NCBI RefSeq assembly: GCF_954871325.1
Contig: NC_088775.1
Span: forward strand, 4,575,475-4,639,474
Direction: 5' to 3'
DNA from: Gordionus sp. m RMFG-2023
Lineage: Eukaryota; Nematomorpha; Gordioida; Chordodea; Parachordodidae
Length of the DNA: 64,000 nucleotides
Each line of letters opens with the position of its first letter. Positions within the stretch are counted from its first letter, which is position 1. Below, one piece after another: positions 49,204 through 61,708 of this stretch. A model generated the notes under the pieces. The model had not been told where the DNA came from. It saw nothing but the letters and a program-made list of their open reading frames with translations, and searched no databases. Made by a program: the position numbers and the translations under genes.

Positions 49204-52200
49204 TTATATAAGAGTCAAAAAATAATCCGCCCTTTTAGAACACATCTTGACCCTGGAATATTGGGTGAATCTATTTTGTAACGCCAACCATTTGGTCGCG
49301 TTCAGACGTTTATAATACGTATCGCGGACGTCGTTAATATCATTATACGCGAATCTTTTGTATTTTCGATATTTGCCCATTCTGCCATCTATTTTAATGT
49401 AATCTATCATTTCGCCGCAATTAATGTGGGCTCGCAAAGAAAAATTGGAAATCGATTTTCGTATAGTCGAGTATTTGGGGCAGATTGGGTAGCCTTTTAA
49501 AGATTCTGCATATTTTTTTGGAATTGTAGCTCTAATCTCTTTGATGGACGTTTTCGAATTTGACCAATAGAAATTGGGTACGTGGTTACTGTACACGGAA
49601 TTTAAGGTATGCCTGACCCTCATTTTGATTTGATTTATTCGCTGCGCATCATCTTCGTGCCGACATTTAAACTCTTCATCTTGGTTAGAGAATCCATTTC
49701 GATTATAAGCATCATACGATAATTCGCGAACATTGTACGCGCACATACATTTATTATCTTTTTTATGATGATTTTGTAAATATTCGCCATCGTTATCGTT
49801 TATCAAGCTTATTCGGCAACTATCACCGTTGTTGTAACCAGACATTTTATCATGATTTAGTTTAGAACTTTGACTCAGCGACTTGTTGAAATTTTTTATA
49901 CAAAATAGCATAGCTGATTGAAGTTGAGGATGCTTTTGGATGCTTTTGCACGTTTTTTGATAGAGATTCGCGTTTAGAGAGTACAAAGAGCTAAAAATGA
50001 ATTTGAAAAACTTGGACCAACTCCTCAAAGTTTTGGTATTGAACACCCATATTCCAGCAAAAATTCCGGAGAAGAGGGAGAAAAAGAGGATTAAACTGAG
50101 ATGGTGAAATCCACCGGAGTTATTTATATACGTCACGAGTTTTAGATTTAATTTCCCGATATCTTGATTGCTAGTTGATGATATATCTAATGTTTTGTAG
50201 TATAATTTTTCGGTCGGGAAAGTTACTATGATAATATAGTCATATTTCAGAATTTTAGCGTCACGCTGGTGGTCCTCGGTTTTATTCAATATTTGTTTGA
50301 TCGTTTTAATGATGGTCATATTATCGTGAATATTTGTCGTTGCTTTAATGATAAAACAGCTGTTATTGAATTTATCTCGCCACGTTGCGCTTGGAGGAGA
50401 ATCGCCTACCTTTCTATCGTTTCTACCAGTCGTATGATTGCACGTGCCATTATTCGAGATAATAAACCGTAAATCATCATTTTTACTAGCAAATTTTTTA
50501 TTAAACGGAGTAATGATGGAGTCTGCGCACTCAAGGTCAATGTCACATTTCGTAATATTATTTTCGAGTTTCTCGAAGTCAAGGGCAGCATTCGTAGGTA
50601 ACAAGGTTACGTTAAAATTTTCCGGCATATTTTTGTCGATTCGAGCTGCCCAAAAATAATCGTGAAATATTACGTTGATGACCAATACTATCTTGAACAA
50701 AAGGTAGAGAACGGCGAATAGGGAAGTCTTGAAGCTTAACCGCTCAAGTTTGAGAGCATTAGAATGCGATATTTTGATAACTTTTTTGAGTCTTTGTATC
50801 GACACGATTCCCATGAATATGAATACGGATCCTATGACCAAGCTGACCAGAGTGGGCATCAGATACAGCATATTATAAAATGTCCTGTCATCGCGATCGC
50901 TGTCAACCCTAATGTTTAGCGTTCTTAAAAGAACAACTGGAAAATCGTCTCTAAGAGTACAATAAAATAAACACGGTAATTGTGATCCATCTCGCAGAAC
51001 GTTTATATTCTCTTCGAAATTTCCTAGCCCTGGTTTTAAAACAAAGAAATGTTCGCATACATCGATAACTGAGAGATTGGCGTTTAATAAATTTAATTCT
51101 AGTTTCGGCGTATAATTATCAAGTTCCGGTATTTTATTTTTATTCTGGTTCAATATTTTCGTAATACCGGTTACGTCTTCGCCATTCCTATCTGGTGTGA
51201 GCAACAACAACGCGATGGTAAATATCGCGGGAGTTATCCAACACACCAAATGAAACAATAGATTGAGGTTACGAATAGCCTCGTGGCCCCATTTTTTGAC
51301 CGCGGCTAGAAACCAAGATATCGTTAATACGACCCACCAGAGCGAGGCTGCGCCTTCGAAGTAATACAGCAACACCAATAGAGTGGTGCTGGAATTTATT
51401 TGGAGACAGGATACGTTTGAACCGTTTTTGTTGCTGAGGGTGGCATGTAGATTGGTCGAGAACGAACCCTGGGAAGCGAGCCACGTTGCTCTATCGGAAG
51501 AGCTAAAGATCGCGCTGTCTACCTGACCCATAACTGACCACGATGAGTTTATCGGGGATGACATGAACATAAATTTTCGGATCAAATACGCGATCGAATA
51601 AACCCAGTAACAACCGGAGTAGTAGATTATAGGCTTCTCTGGGTACTTGAATCGGGAGGTGTCCAAGCAATAAGTGAATATGAGTAGAATGGTCACGAAA
51701 AAGCATAAAATCGCTAGCAAAGTCATCCATATTTCGTATAGCAAACGCTCATTTTTGCGATCGTCACTTTTGAAATGCAAGAGGATTACCCTTACTTTGA
51801 TTAACGATATGGTGGATTCATTTACAGTTTGATTAGAACCTTTTAATTTTTTTATTAAAAAAATTATATGAAAATAAAATTAAAAATGATATTATTGTAT
51901 TTATTAATATCTGCCACAATAGACAATTAAAGGAAGGGGATGCCAGCGTTGCCCGTCCCGCCCCCCGTGCAGATCCCCGTCCGAGCACGCTTGACTTTGC
52001 GTTTTACAGTTAGCGCGAATTTGCGGCGAAGTATACAACCATATGCTGTATTTTTATACATTTCGCCGCTAATTCAAGCTAACTATGTATGCAAGGATGA
52101 AAGCTATCCTTTAAAAATAATTTCGGTTCGGACCAGGTATGTCTTAAATTTTTAAATATGATATTCGATATATTTAGGTCGGGTTTTTCGGGACAAATGA

Positions 52201-52989
52201 GAAAAAAAAATTGTTCGCTAATCCAGCCGGGTCGGATAAATTTAAAAAAAAAAAATTTCGGGCCGGTTTTGAAAAATTAGGCCACATTGTAGATCGCTAA
52301 ATTTGATTAATTTATAACATTTTAAAATAAAGGCCAAGAAGTGGATCATTGAATATAAATGCTAATTATATATAGTGATTACTATCATTTTGATTGCTAG
52401 GAATATGCTGACTACTATAGTTTCTTGGATGCCAACTTTCTGCCTTGATAGCACTTGTAGTATTCTAATAAACAAGCACAAATATAAATATAATTTTTTT
52501 ATATATTAATATAAATTATTCGAATTTCTTAAATGAAACGATTTATCATTAAGGCTAAAGTCGTAATAAATCCTATAGCTTCCGAATTCCTTTCCCGCCC
52601 TGCGTTTTCTCTCAAGATAAAACTCTCTATCCACTTTTACATTTTTACTTCTTGTTTAAAATTAATTTTTCAAATTCATATTAGTTTGAAAAAAAAAAGA
52701 GAATAATTAGGAGTATACCATTTACAATAAAAGCATGTTTATATACTTTTGCTAGATAACTTGACGAACGGATTCTCTTCAACCTGGCATTTCTAACATT
52801 AACCTTGAACAGATCCAAGATTGCCTGTTTGGATATAACGAAAGGTTTACGAGAGACACTGTAGTTGTCTTGAGAATTTTTGATAAAAACGCTCATATTC
52901 GAAGTATTTCCTGGCTGCTTGTTAACGACTAAGCTGTCGATCGAAACTAAATTCCACATCAACATCATTCGAATGATTGCGAAAATCAT
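49204..52989 (-). CDS. Frizzled-like seven-helix receptor
   Basis: The main exon 51839-49204 is open for 877 codons. Frizzled landmarks in order (numbered from L at 51780): TM1 at 17-38; RFKYPEKPIIYYSGCY and TM2 at 43-70; SLWWVVLTISWFLAA with KKWGHEAI (TM3) at 146-169; TM4 at 172-196; TM5 at 303-326; TM6 at 350-375; TM7 at 559-580. Directly after TM7 comes KTLRSW, the KTxxxW motif by which Frizzled recruits Dishevelled in Wnt signalling. Loops are unusual: extracellular loop 3 spans about 180 residues and loop 2 about 105, far longer than in ordinary Frizzleds and rich in N-glycosylation sites. A 270-residue tail has no recognised domain. A possible first exon, 52989-52719, starts with a hydrophobic leader and joins in phase 1; it is uncertain (about 0.35). 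No cysteine-rich Wnt-binding domain was found. The first in-frame codon often used as a start here is TTG, so the main exon needs an upstream exon. Confidence 0.85.
52005..52087. repeat. short GCG hairpin element in the putative Frizzled-like intron
   Basis: CAGTTAGCGCGAATTTGCGG is mirrored by CGCCGCTAATTCAAGCTAAC around an AT-rich loop. Related GTTAGCG/GTTAACGCG motifs border the element at 60911-61231, so this may be a short member of the same family. Confidence 0.55.
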
Positions 52990-54444
52990 TTATAACAAAT
53001 ATAATTTAAATGGCCGCCGTATTTGTTGATAAGAGTATAATCCTAATACATTTAAATATACATTTTCTGAGATTTTTTGTTTGTTTTGATTTGGTTTTGA
53101 TAGTTGAGTATTCGTTATTGTAATTGGATATATGATTGACAAAGGTAAGATGGCGCCAATTTCATTTCATCTTTAAAACGCGGGAATTCTAAATTATATA
53201 AATAATCAATTAAAAATATCTGATATATTCCGTTAACATTATAGGAATGCAGAACCCTCGAAACCCTATCTTAGCCAATGCCGCTGGCTGTGGCCGCTCT
53301 CCTGATGCTTATAATATAAAAGGAATTCAATTACAAAATGGAAACTTGCCGTGGCGTGTTGACCAAGAGGGTGCCCCCTAGTGTTGCTAAAAAGCCCGAT
53401 TCGGGTCGATTTTTGAAAACGGCCCGACATTTATCCAAAATAATATCATATAAAGCTTCCTACCTGCCATCTATGAACATAATCTTCAGGCTTACATATT
53501 TACTGACCTGAATGCATGGCACCCTCCTCTGCGCCGCCGCAGAGAACTATGCGGGAATGGGAATCATGACTCTTCGGTCTTCTTTGAAATTTGGTTAAAT
53601 AAATAGCCTAATTTTAATCACGTGAGTTCACTAAAAACAAGGGGAAAGGTGGTGCGTTATCAAGAAAAAAAAGTTTCTCTCCTGATTGAGAATTAATTGC
53701 ACCGATCAATTTCGATCGGTCTTTCGGTCCGTGGCAGTACGGTCTTAACCCGACTGTTGTCCTTCACAGGGTTATTAGGAGCAAACAAAAAAAACACATA
53801 AAAAATAATGTTTTTAAAAAAAAAAAATGAGTAATTAAAATAAACGCAAAACGCAACACTTTTCAATCCCGTTTAAAAGGTTTAAAATCAGCAATATCAA
53901 ACCATTTTTTTTCCTCTCTCTTTTTTATATGCAGAATAAGTAAAAAATCTTTACAATAAGTTATAATTATCTATAAAAAAATTTTTTGTGGTTCCAATTT
54001 CTTCTCCTTTTTTGTCTTTCGTAGTTTTGTGACAGAATAATTTATTAGTCCCTCTTTTGTTGTCAGCACCAAATTAACGACATTTCCCGAAAGAAAAAAG
54101 GAAGAAAAAAAAATTATCGCGAACAAAAAAGAAAAAGTTTTTTTTTTGAATATAGTTTTTTAAAGCAGTATATTTTTATTTTATGTTTAAAATTTTTTTT
54201 TAATGAAAATCGATATTGGCAAAAATAATATTAATATATTATACAACGCATATTACTCATAATTGTTCAGATATCCCCAATTAGGCGCCAGGAAGTTACA
54301 CGTGATTTCCGCCATTTTCGATTCTCGTTTCCTTTTTCTTTGGGCCTAAATCAGTAAAATTTTACTTCCATTTTTTTAAATTAAAAAAAACGTATTCTAT
54401 TATGGAAATACCTTGTTTCTGTATGCGCCACAAAGATAAAATTC
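52990..54444. other. gene-free stretch with unexplained GC-richer blocks
   Basis: GC-richer patches lie at 53260-53310, 53505-53570 and 53700-53770. Short frames exist (for example NPRNPILANAAG on plus near 53270), but I recognise no family. The block at 53380-53510 resembles a worn TAGTGTTG-type MITE with GGCCCGA-rich ends. A search against repeat libraries would decide. Confidence 0.4.
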
Positions 54445-54916
54445 ATGTCAAAAGTTAACTTTTGTTTAAACTATGGATGCAAAGGGTGGGGGGGGGGAGA
54501 AATCCCCTCTATTCTTGAACCTTCCGGTCTTTTCAGATCTGTTGGGAAATGGCCTGACGGTATTTCTCAAATTCCATGGAAGCATGGTCAATTCTTGGTC
54601 TGGGATTACTCGTGTATTGATCCACTTGCACCATCCAACCAAACCTTTAATATTCTTGAGAAAAAGGAGTCACTTAAAATAGCTAACTATTCTGAAATTT
54701 TTCAAGAATTTTATTTTCATTCCCATCATTTCCACTACCCTTACAACTTTTGAGAAATGTGCTTTATCTTTTTTTTTCAAGGAACTTGGCTCTCACATAC
54801 GCCAACTCACGGGTGAACCTCGCGAAGGCTTCTTCTTAAGACAAAGACTCCCCATAGCGATACACAAGGCAAACTACATTAGCTTCATGGGCAGCCTCAT
54901 CCCACAAGATGATTAG
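54445..54916 (+). pseudogene. LINE-type retroelement, C-terminal fragment of the RT protein
   Basis: The reading ILEPSGLFRSVGKWPDG, then IPWKHGQFLVWDYSCIDPLA, then (in a shifted frame from 54780) TGEPREGFFLRQRLPIAIHK and FMGSL. It matches a C-terminal region found after reverse transcriptase in many invertebrate genomes. The PDG...WD spacing suggests a PD-(D/E)XK-like nuclease fold; this is inference. The frame is shifted near 54750 and no RT domain precedes it, so it is a 5'-truncated relic. Confidence 0.7.
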
Positions 54917-57408
54917 TTTTAACCTCAATACTGTGCCCTTCCCTCTCCGCCCTATTACTGATATATGTATTTGTGTGTTATTATATATTATATTGATATA
55001 TTTGATCTTATTATGGTGTATAAGCGTGACTTAAAAAAAAAATTAGAATAAAATGTTCCATTCTATTTTTATATAATAATATCTATAAATTTCTTTTTTT
55101 TTTCATAATTATATTTATATATAACTAAATAGTTTATTACATTTTTACTTTTATGACTTATAAATGACAAATTTAATTATTAGTTTTATTATAGTTAATT
55201 TTTTTTTTTTTTACAAAATTTCGTAATTATTTAGTAATATTTATCATACAATATTTAAAATATTATAAAAGAAATTATTTCTGTTGTAATCAAATATTTA
55301 AAATAAAATACATAAAATGTATTAGTCCACGAGTCCACGAGAGGGCGCAATATATTTCAAAAAAATATAAAAATCAAAATTAAAAATTTTTTTTAAATTT
55401 TTTTTTAACCTATTCATGAGCTGGGTTGCCAGGTCAAAATTTTCATATTGCGGGCGAAATTCGGTATTTTACGGGTGAAATATGAAAATTCTGGTAGAAA
55501 TATAAAAATGGGGGCCTGAGCAAGGAATTAACCAAATTTACCCCGGACCTTGAAAAACATTTGGCCATTTGTAGATCAATATTATCCATTTATTTTAAAT
55601 ATAATTAATTTTATTATTCATGTTTCCTATATTGAAATCAGGAACCTTCAAAAAGAAATTTTTTTTTTTATGATTTTTATAAAGTAAAAATCACGGCGAA
55701 TGATTAAAGAATATATTATAAGTTATATAGTTATTTTTATATAATAATAACACATTAATTTATTCCGTAAGGCATTGAAGATTTGTTAAGTATAATAATA
55801 TATTGGAGAATAGAAAATATTATCAAACAAAATCGATTCGCATTGAGCCATCTGGTTTTTTTTTTTTTAGAAATCATGGAAGATGGTGAAGCCTGTATAA
55901 TAGGTAATATTGGTGTAGAGCAGTTATATTCTCCGAACTGCGTGAAATTTGGATTAGAGGTCTCTTTGTTTTGAATTTTTTAACCGGCCCGACCGTCCGC
56001 GCCCGTCATCCTCTCAATGTTAAAATACACGTGTGGGCGGGTTGGCTAAAAAACTGCCCATTGTAGACCTTTAATTCGGATAACATTTATAAAAAGTTTA
56101 TATTCATTTGAAATAGATATCGTCCAAAACATTTTAAAAAAAATTTATACGTATAAACTGTATTACAAATTATTTAATTTTACTTTTAGAAACATTTACA
56201 GGAGTAGAATATTTATAGGAAAAAATTTTTTTTTGTTTAAAACCTTGTAGTTAGTTTTTATTTCTTGAAAATGGAAAGAAGCCTTCAGAAAGAAGGGGGG
56301 GGTTGCTAAAATCTTCAAAAATTGGATCATTGGAGTATTGTATCTGAAAGCCAGATTGTTGTGCATTTGCATCATGTTTTAAAAAAAACATGCGTACGCA
56401 AAAAAAATATGGAGTAAATCTATATGAAACTTGTTTTAAAATATATCCTATTAAGAAGTTAATAGTTTAAAAAATTTACATTTTTCGAAATTTATTTTAA
56501 ATTAAAAAAAAAAATTAAACCTTTATAACAGTTTAAGCTCCCGGTGTTCCCATAAAGGGAACCATATAATTTTCTAGAAAACGAAGAAAAAAATAAATAT
56601 TTTATTGGGTAAAAATAGGTTAATAATTTTTAAGATTAATAAAGCTAAAACAAAATTTTTTTTTTAAAGCAACAACAATGAACCTACACCAAGGAAACGG
56701 CACGACCATAAATTGATAAATAATAGTTTTTTTCTATATATACAACAGCTAAATGGTCTGATATTCAGGGAAGGGGTTCTAAACATACCCGAATCCCACT
56801 CCCAGTAAAATCGTTAAATTTAAAAAAATATATAATATTGACAGAAAAAAAACACATTGGACTATTTATTATATCATTCTTTCTTTTCTTTTCTTTCTTT
56901 CTTTCTTTCTTTCTTTCTTTTTTCTTTCTTTCTTTCTTTCTTTTATATCCAATAACGCTCACGGAAAAAAAAACGAAAATGTCTAAATTGTGAAAATTTT
57001 ATTAATTTCCATTTTCGTTTTTTTTTTGCTTTTAGCAAATGTTTAAAAATGAAATAAAAATAAAAATTAGAACTTTATATTTTTTTTTACGACTTTCTTA
57101 ACCTCATCTATCCCAAATCCAAAAAAAATAAATCACGCTAGGAGAACTATAAAAATAAAAAGGAATTTCTAAATTATTTTTCTTTCATCTTTCTATTTGT
57201 TGAGATTTTATATATATATTTTTTTAATAGCTATATAAATATATTTTTTATTACCTTAATAAAAAAAAAACCTCTATAAGGTGACCCCCAGAAGGACTGT
57301 TTCAGTTATGTTTTGGTTCAATATAAAGAGATATGGTTATTTTTTTTTGAATATAACATAGTAAGTCTTTTAGTATGATTGATCATTGATAAATATTCCC
57401 CCCCCCAC
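54917..57408. other. gene-free AT-rich stretch
   Basis: Contains MITE-like GC patches at 55420-55530 (GGGTTGCCAGGTC, an end motif common to MITEs) and at 55980-56060. A (CTTT)n microsatellite lies at 56876-56942. A possible small exon on minus near 56800 (NDFTGSGIR before GTATGT) has no acceptor that I can support. Confidence 0.5.
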
Positions 57409-58064
57409 CTTTTGCCCTGGATCTTGATCACTTCTACAGAAACTCTAGCGGAATATCTCGATATCGATCGGGACTTTCTAAGGCTCGATTGGCCTTTTTT
57501 GGCTCCCAAATTTATTTTAAGCCCCGGGTCATGTCAAATGTCTTAACACGGTCTCGCTATTCAATTTTTAATATAAAAGAAAGGGCCCAAACAGAAAGTG
57601 CTCACTTTTCGCAGGGTTTTATAATGGTGTGCGCATGTGCAGTTCCTTTTTCTCCCCCCCCCCCCATCCCAAAAAGGTAAATAAAAGAAATGACGATACA
57701 ATAGAACTTGAATAATTTGATCATATCTTGGAGATCTGCCGAGTCCGCCCTATAATAGTGCTCCGGATTGAGAAATTTTAAGAAGCATTTGGAAATAATA
57801 ATTTCATCTAAAAAATTGAATCGAACTCTATTTAAGTCTAATAGTTCTATAGAAGAAGAAGAAAAAATCAGGATAAAACATTCTCGGGATGCCAAAGCCC
57901 CCAGTGTCCCACATCATTTCTAACCCCGCCATTTTAAAAAAATGAAGTCGGATCCTGGCCAACCGATTTTGCGGATGGCTTTTAGGTTGTTTATGATTCC
58001 ATAAACGATCCCGATCACCTCAGTCTCGTAGATACCTTTCTCAGCCGTGGAGAGAACGATAACT
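57409..58064 (-). CDS. unidentified gene, three consecutive exons
   Basis: Exons 58064-57925, 57846-57708 and 57477-57409 join in consistent phases (1 and 2). They give about 116 residues without a stop: VIVLSTAEKGIYETEVIGIV and NNLKAIRKIGWPGSDF, then NRVRFNFLDEIIISKCFLKF and NPEHYYRADSADLQDMIKLF, then SRYSARVSVEVIKIQGK. The first exon is clearly richer in GC than its surroundings. The acceptor of the first exon sits at the end of a TTTC-rich microsatellite that serves as polypyrimidine tract. I do not recognise the family. The sequence looks helical and soluble, with no signal peptide or membrane segment in this part. Both ends of the gene are missing, and the third exon has a weak acceptor. 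Confidence 0.5.
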
Positions 58065-58164
58065 CTTTGTGAAAGAAAGAAACAAACAAACAAAGAAGGA
58101 AGGAAAGAAAGAAATTTTTTCAACTTTAAATCATTTTTTGACTCAAAATGTTAATGACAAAAAT

Positions 58165-58240
58165 TTATAAAATAGGATAGGTATTCCAAACATGCTGAAG
58201 TACATTTCCGGTAAAATCCGATTTTTAAATTTTTTAAACG
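58165..58240. repeat. dispersed repeat shared with 12590-12660
   Basis: GATAGGTATTCCAAACATGC and ATTTCCGGTAAAATC match the right half of the inverted-repeat element in SLC22 intron 8. Downstream, 58290-58380 is an unexplained GC-rich block. Confidence 0.6.
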
Positions 58241-59298
58241 CGCTCAAAAAAAATGATATAAAGTTTGAAAAAAATAACACATTGACACTCCGGTCTCGAC
58301 TCCGGCTTTGCCCGAAATTAATTTTAACAAAAGGACCGACCCGAAGCCCGCTGGAGTCCGCTAAACATTGTGGCGCGAGTTAATTTATTTAAAGTTTGCT
58401 TGAAAGTTGATTTATATATATATATTTTTTTTTTTAAAAAAAACCACCCAAGACACTGAGGTGATAAAGTCTTCGGTCTAAAAAAAAAGAAATTTACTTT
58501 CGCCATTTTTTTATAAGCGCCGGCTAAATTAGGTCTAAATGGGTCAAAAATAGAACAATTGTCCAACTAGAGTCCCAAGGGATTAAATATAATTGGTTGG
58601 AAATATAGAAGAGATCTGACAACTAAGCCTGTAGATTTGAGCTAAATTAGCCGATTTTTTTAGCCACTGTCCAAACAACCAAATTAGAATCGTTTGAAGT
58701 TGGAAACGGATTATCGAGAGGTAAAAAAAATTATACATTAGTGCACTTAAATGACCAAAATAATAATCGAAAATATGGAAGTCTGGGCTAAAACGGCTTT
58801 CGTTTCCAAATAATTCTTAAAAGGCGGTTCCGGGTTTCCTAGGTTTTGAGAGGAAAAAAAGGTTTATTAGTTTTCGTGAGTTCCGAGTGGGTCTTATCAT
58901 ACCTTAAACCTTCAGTTGACCGAATCGCGGTCAAGATAAAAAGACGGGAACAAAAGTACCCCGGACCAAAAAAGACGTCGAACAAAAATATCCACGGACG
59001 GACATAAAGACACTGGACAAAAATATCTCATTTTTAAGATAAACCCTTTTAAAAACATAAATAATACCATTAGTGTCATACATCTGTCATTAACACTCCA
59101 GGGAAGCACTAGTCTTCACAATCAACGATCTTTTTCTTATGATACAAAAATCGGTTTCAAAATTTTGAGGGAGGCCCAAACCCCTTTGTGCCACCCCCTC
59201 CCACCCCCCATCCCCCAAGACCAACCCTATAAACTAGTTTAAACTCTTGTCAAGGTAGATATTTTCAAAAATATTAGTTAAAATTCATTGAATTAGTT

Positions 59299-59562
59299 GA
59301 CCTGCATAGGGCCTAATTTTTCAAGCCCGGCGCTGGCAGAAATAGAATTTATTTTAAATATAGAAATTCATTTTTATAAAATCACTCAAAATAAAAGTTT
59401 GTATAAATTATAAAATAAAATATTTTTATTTAACAAAAAAAAAAAAATTCAACCATTAAAATTGATAAATTAAAGATATTTTTTAAAAAAAATTTCAAGA
59501 CCCGAACCGACCCAAATTTTTTTAAATTATAGGGCCGGCCTGGGGCCTACTGTTGCAGATCT
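59299..59562. repeat. possible MITE, GACCTGCATAGGGCC ends
   Basis: GACCTGCATAGGGCCTAA at the left is roughly mirrored by GGGGCCTACTGTTGCAGATC at the right. Similar ends with GTAGATC occur near 52290, 55580 and 56070. No target duplication was found. Confidence 0.4.
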
Positions 59563-60910
59563 CTACATTTGAATGATGCTAAATATCGAGAAATTTCAAA
59601 TAATTATAATATATAGTATACTTCTCTTCTACAAATCAATATTTATTTATTTTTTTTACCTATTTTTGCTTTTCCGTCTCGTTTGGGATGAAAATGAATT
59701 TCCCGGCGAAAATATATTTTCTTGTTTCGATGCAATCATAATTTATACAATACTCTTTTTATTTTTTTTGTTGTCTAAATTGAATTTTTATTTCAAAGTT
59801 TTTTTTAAAATTTAATATTTTTATAATTTTCTAATTTAAAAAAAGTCGGGAAATTTTTTTTTAAGAAATAAAAAATGAAAAATGCCGAAAAAATAATAAA
59901 AAAAAAATTATTCCAAAAAAATAAAATAAATATTTAAAAAAAAAAAGAAGTAATAAATAATCTGTAGTTAGTAATTAATTTATTAGTCGCTCAAGTTGGC
60001 CACTCAAGACCGCCACCTCCTTCCTCCCTTTCTTTTCTGCATTTAGGACAGATCAAAAGAAATTAAAGAAATTGAAGAATTTGATCAGAAGAATTGTAAG
60101 TAATACGAATGTTGGTTGAATTTTAAGCAAGTTTTTTTAGAAGGAAAGCATTTTACAATATTGCCTGGTCTATAAAACTATAATAAAAATAATATTAGCA
60201 TTATTTTTATCTTTATGAAACCAATTATATTTTTTAAATTATACATTAACCATTCGGCGGCATTTTAATCTTTTTATAATGTCCCTTCATTTTCGCTAAA
60301 AAATAAAGAATAAAAAAGAATGAAAGAAAGAAATGAAAAATAAAAGAAAGAAAGAAAGTAATAATGATTCAAAAGAAGAAAATAAATTTGAATTTTTCGG
60401 CGGCATAAAAAAATTTTTTAATAATAATATTTTAGAAATTCTTTTTTAATACTCCCCTAAATACTTCAAAAAGAAAATCCCGACTGTAAAACCGACAATG
60501 TATTAAAAAAATTTTTGTTGCTTTTTATGTGTTCGGTTTTTTTCAATAAAAAAAAAAATTAATGGAAAAATTTATATATATTTTTTTTATTGCCTGCCTT
60601 CGCTTTTTTTATTAAAGGAAAAAAAGAAGGAATAAAAAACGTATTTTGTTTTTTTTGTGTTTTTTTTTGTTAAATTAAAAATAAAATAATAGATTATTTT
60701 TTTTTACCAGTATCTTTTTTCTTTTTATACTCTACTTTAGTAATAAATAACTACACAAGGAAAAAAAAAAATTATTTATAAAATAAATCAATAAAAATGA
60801 AATTAGTTACCGAAATATTTTAAAAGTGAAAAAAACAATTATAAAAATCGAAAAATGATTAATTTATAATATTATTGGTTTTTTAATGGCTTAAAAAAAC
60901 ACACCTGAAT

Positions 60911-61231
60911 TCATAGTTAACGCGATAACGATTTCGCGGCAAAAAAAAATACAGTAAATAAATAGCATCCCATATTTATAGTTTTACATATCACGTGTCC
61001 TATTTATATTTCGCCATTATACGGCAAACGCGTTAAGTTTGCGCGGTGCGTTTTTTACGAAAATCAAGCCGATAGCATTTATAAATATGGAGCGTTTATG
61101 ATGATACCGCTTTGATCAAAAATTCGAAAAATTTAATTACCATCGTTAAATTTGTACTATGAGAATGAGATTCGCCGCGATAGATCAGCTGATACTTCGC
61201 TACGCAGGATAGTGCTCACCGCTAACTATGA
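60911..61231. mobile_element. MITE-like element, TCATAGTTA ends
   Basis: TCATAGTTAACGCG at the left and CACCGCTAACTATGA at the right form inverted ends, with more GCG-containing pairs inside (TTTCGCGGC, GCGGTGCG). It contains one open stretch that looks like an exon but is better explained by this element. Confidence 0.55.
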
Positions 61232-61708
61232 TATCAGGGTAAGGCTAATTTTAGGCGAACAATCATTTTTGTCTCAGAGTTGAGACCTATAACTGAGAAA
61301 TCACTCTATTTAGGTCCGCTAAAACTCAGTTCTCAGCCAAAGAACTATCACCACATCCTCCCCCGTTTTTTCTTGAAAAATACCTCAATTTTGAAGAAAA
61401 CACTGGCAACTCATGCTTGGACGATTTTCCTCTAACGAGTCCACGTAGGTTTTCCCAGAATAAGGATAATTCTTTTTTTTTTACTCATTTTATAAGGGTG
61501 TTTAATTGCTATTTCACCCCGGTGCTTATTTTAAAACGGTTTCGCTACACAATTATTATTGAAACTAATTTATACCAGTTTTTTCGGGTTTTACAAATTT
61601 ATACAGGTTCCTATTTTTTTGCTAGAAATATTTGGAAAACTCCCAAAAATATAAAATGTGGAAAATTTATATACAATTTTTTTTATTAAAATAAGATAAT
61701 ATTTTCTA

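Noticed and set aside
57489-57680. Plus-strand reading LAEYLDIDRDFLRLDWPF across the third unidentified exon
   Set aside because: Also open, but only the minus reading joins in phase with the two other exons.
60047-60095. 49-base exon with good acceptor and GTAAGTAA donor
   Set aside because: Too short and lysine/glutamate-rich in AT-rich DNA; no neighbouring exon matches it.
61140-61235. Exon reading NEIRRDRSADTSLRRIV on plus with a GTAAGG donor
   Set aside because: It lies wholly inside an inverted-repeat element (60911-61231) and has no convincing acceptor.
61337-61443. Exon reading FSAKELSPHPPPFF to PLTSPRR on plus
   Set aside because: Borders look like splice sites, but no family is recognised and the partner exon was rejected. 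Left uncalled rather than excluded.
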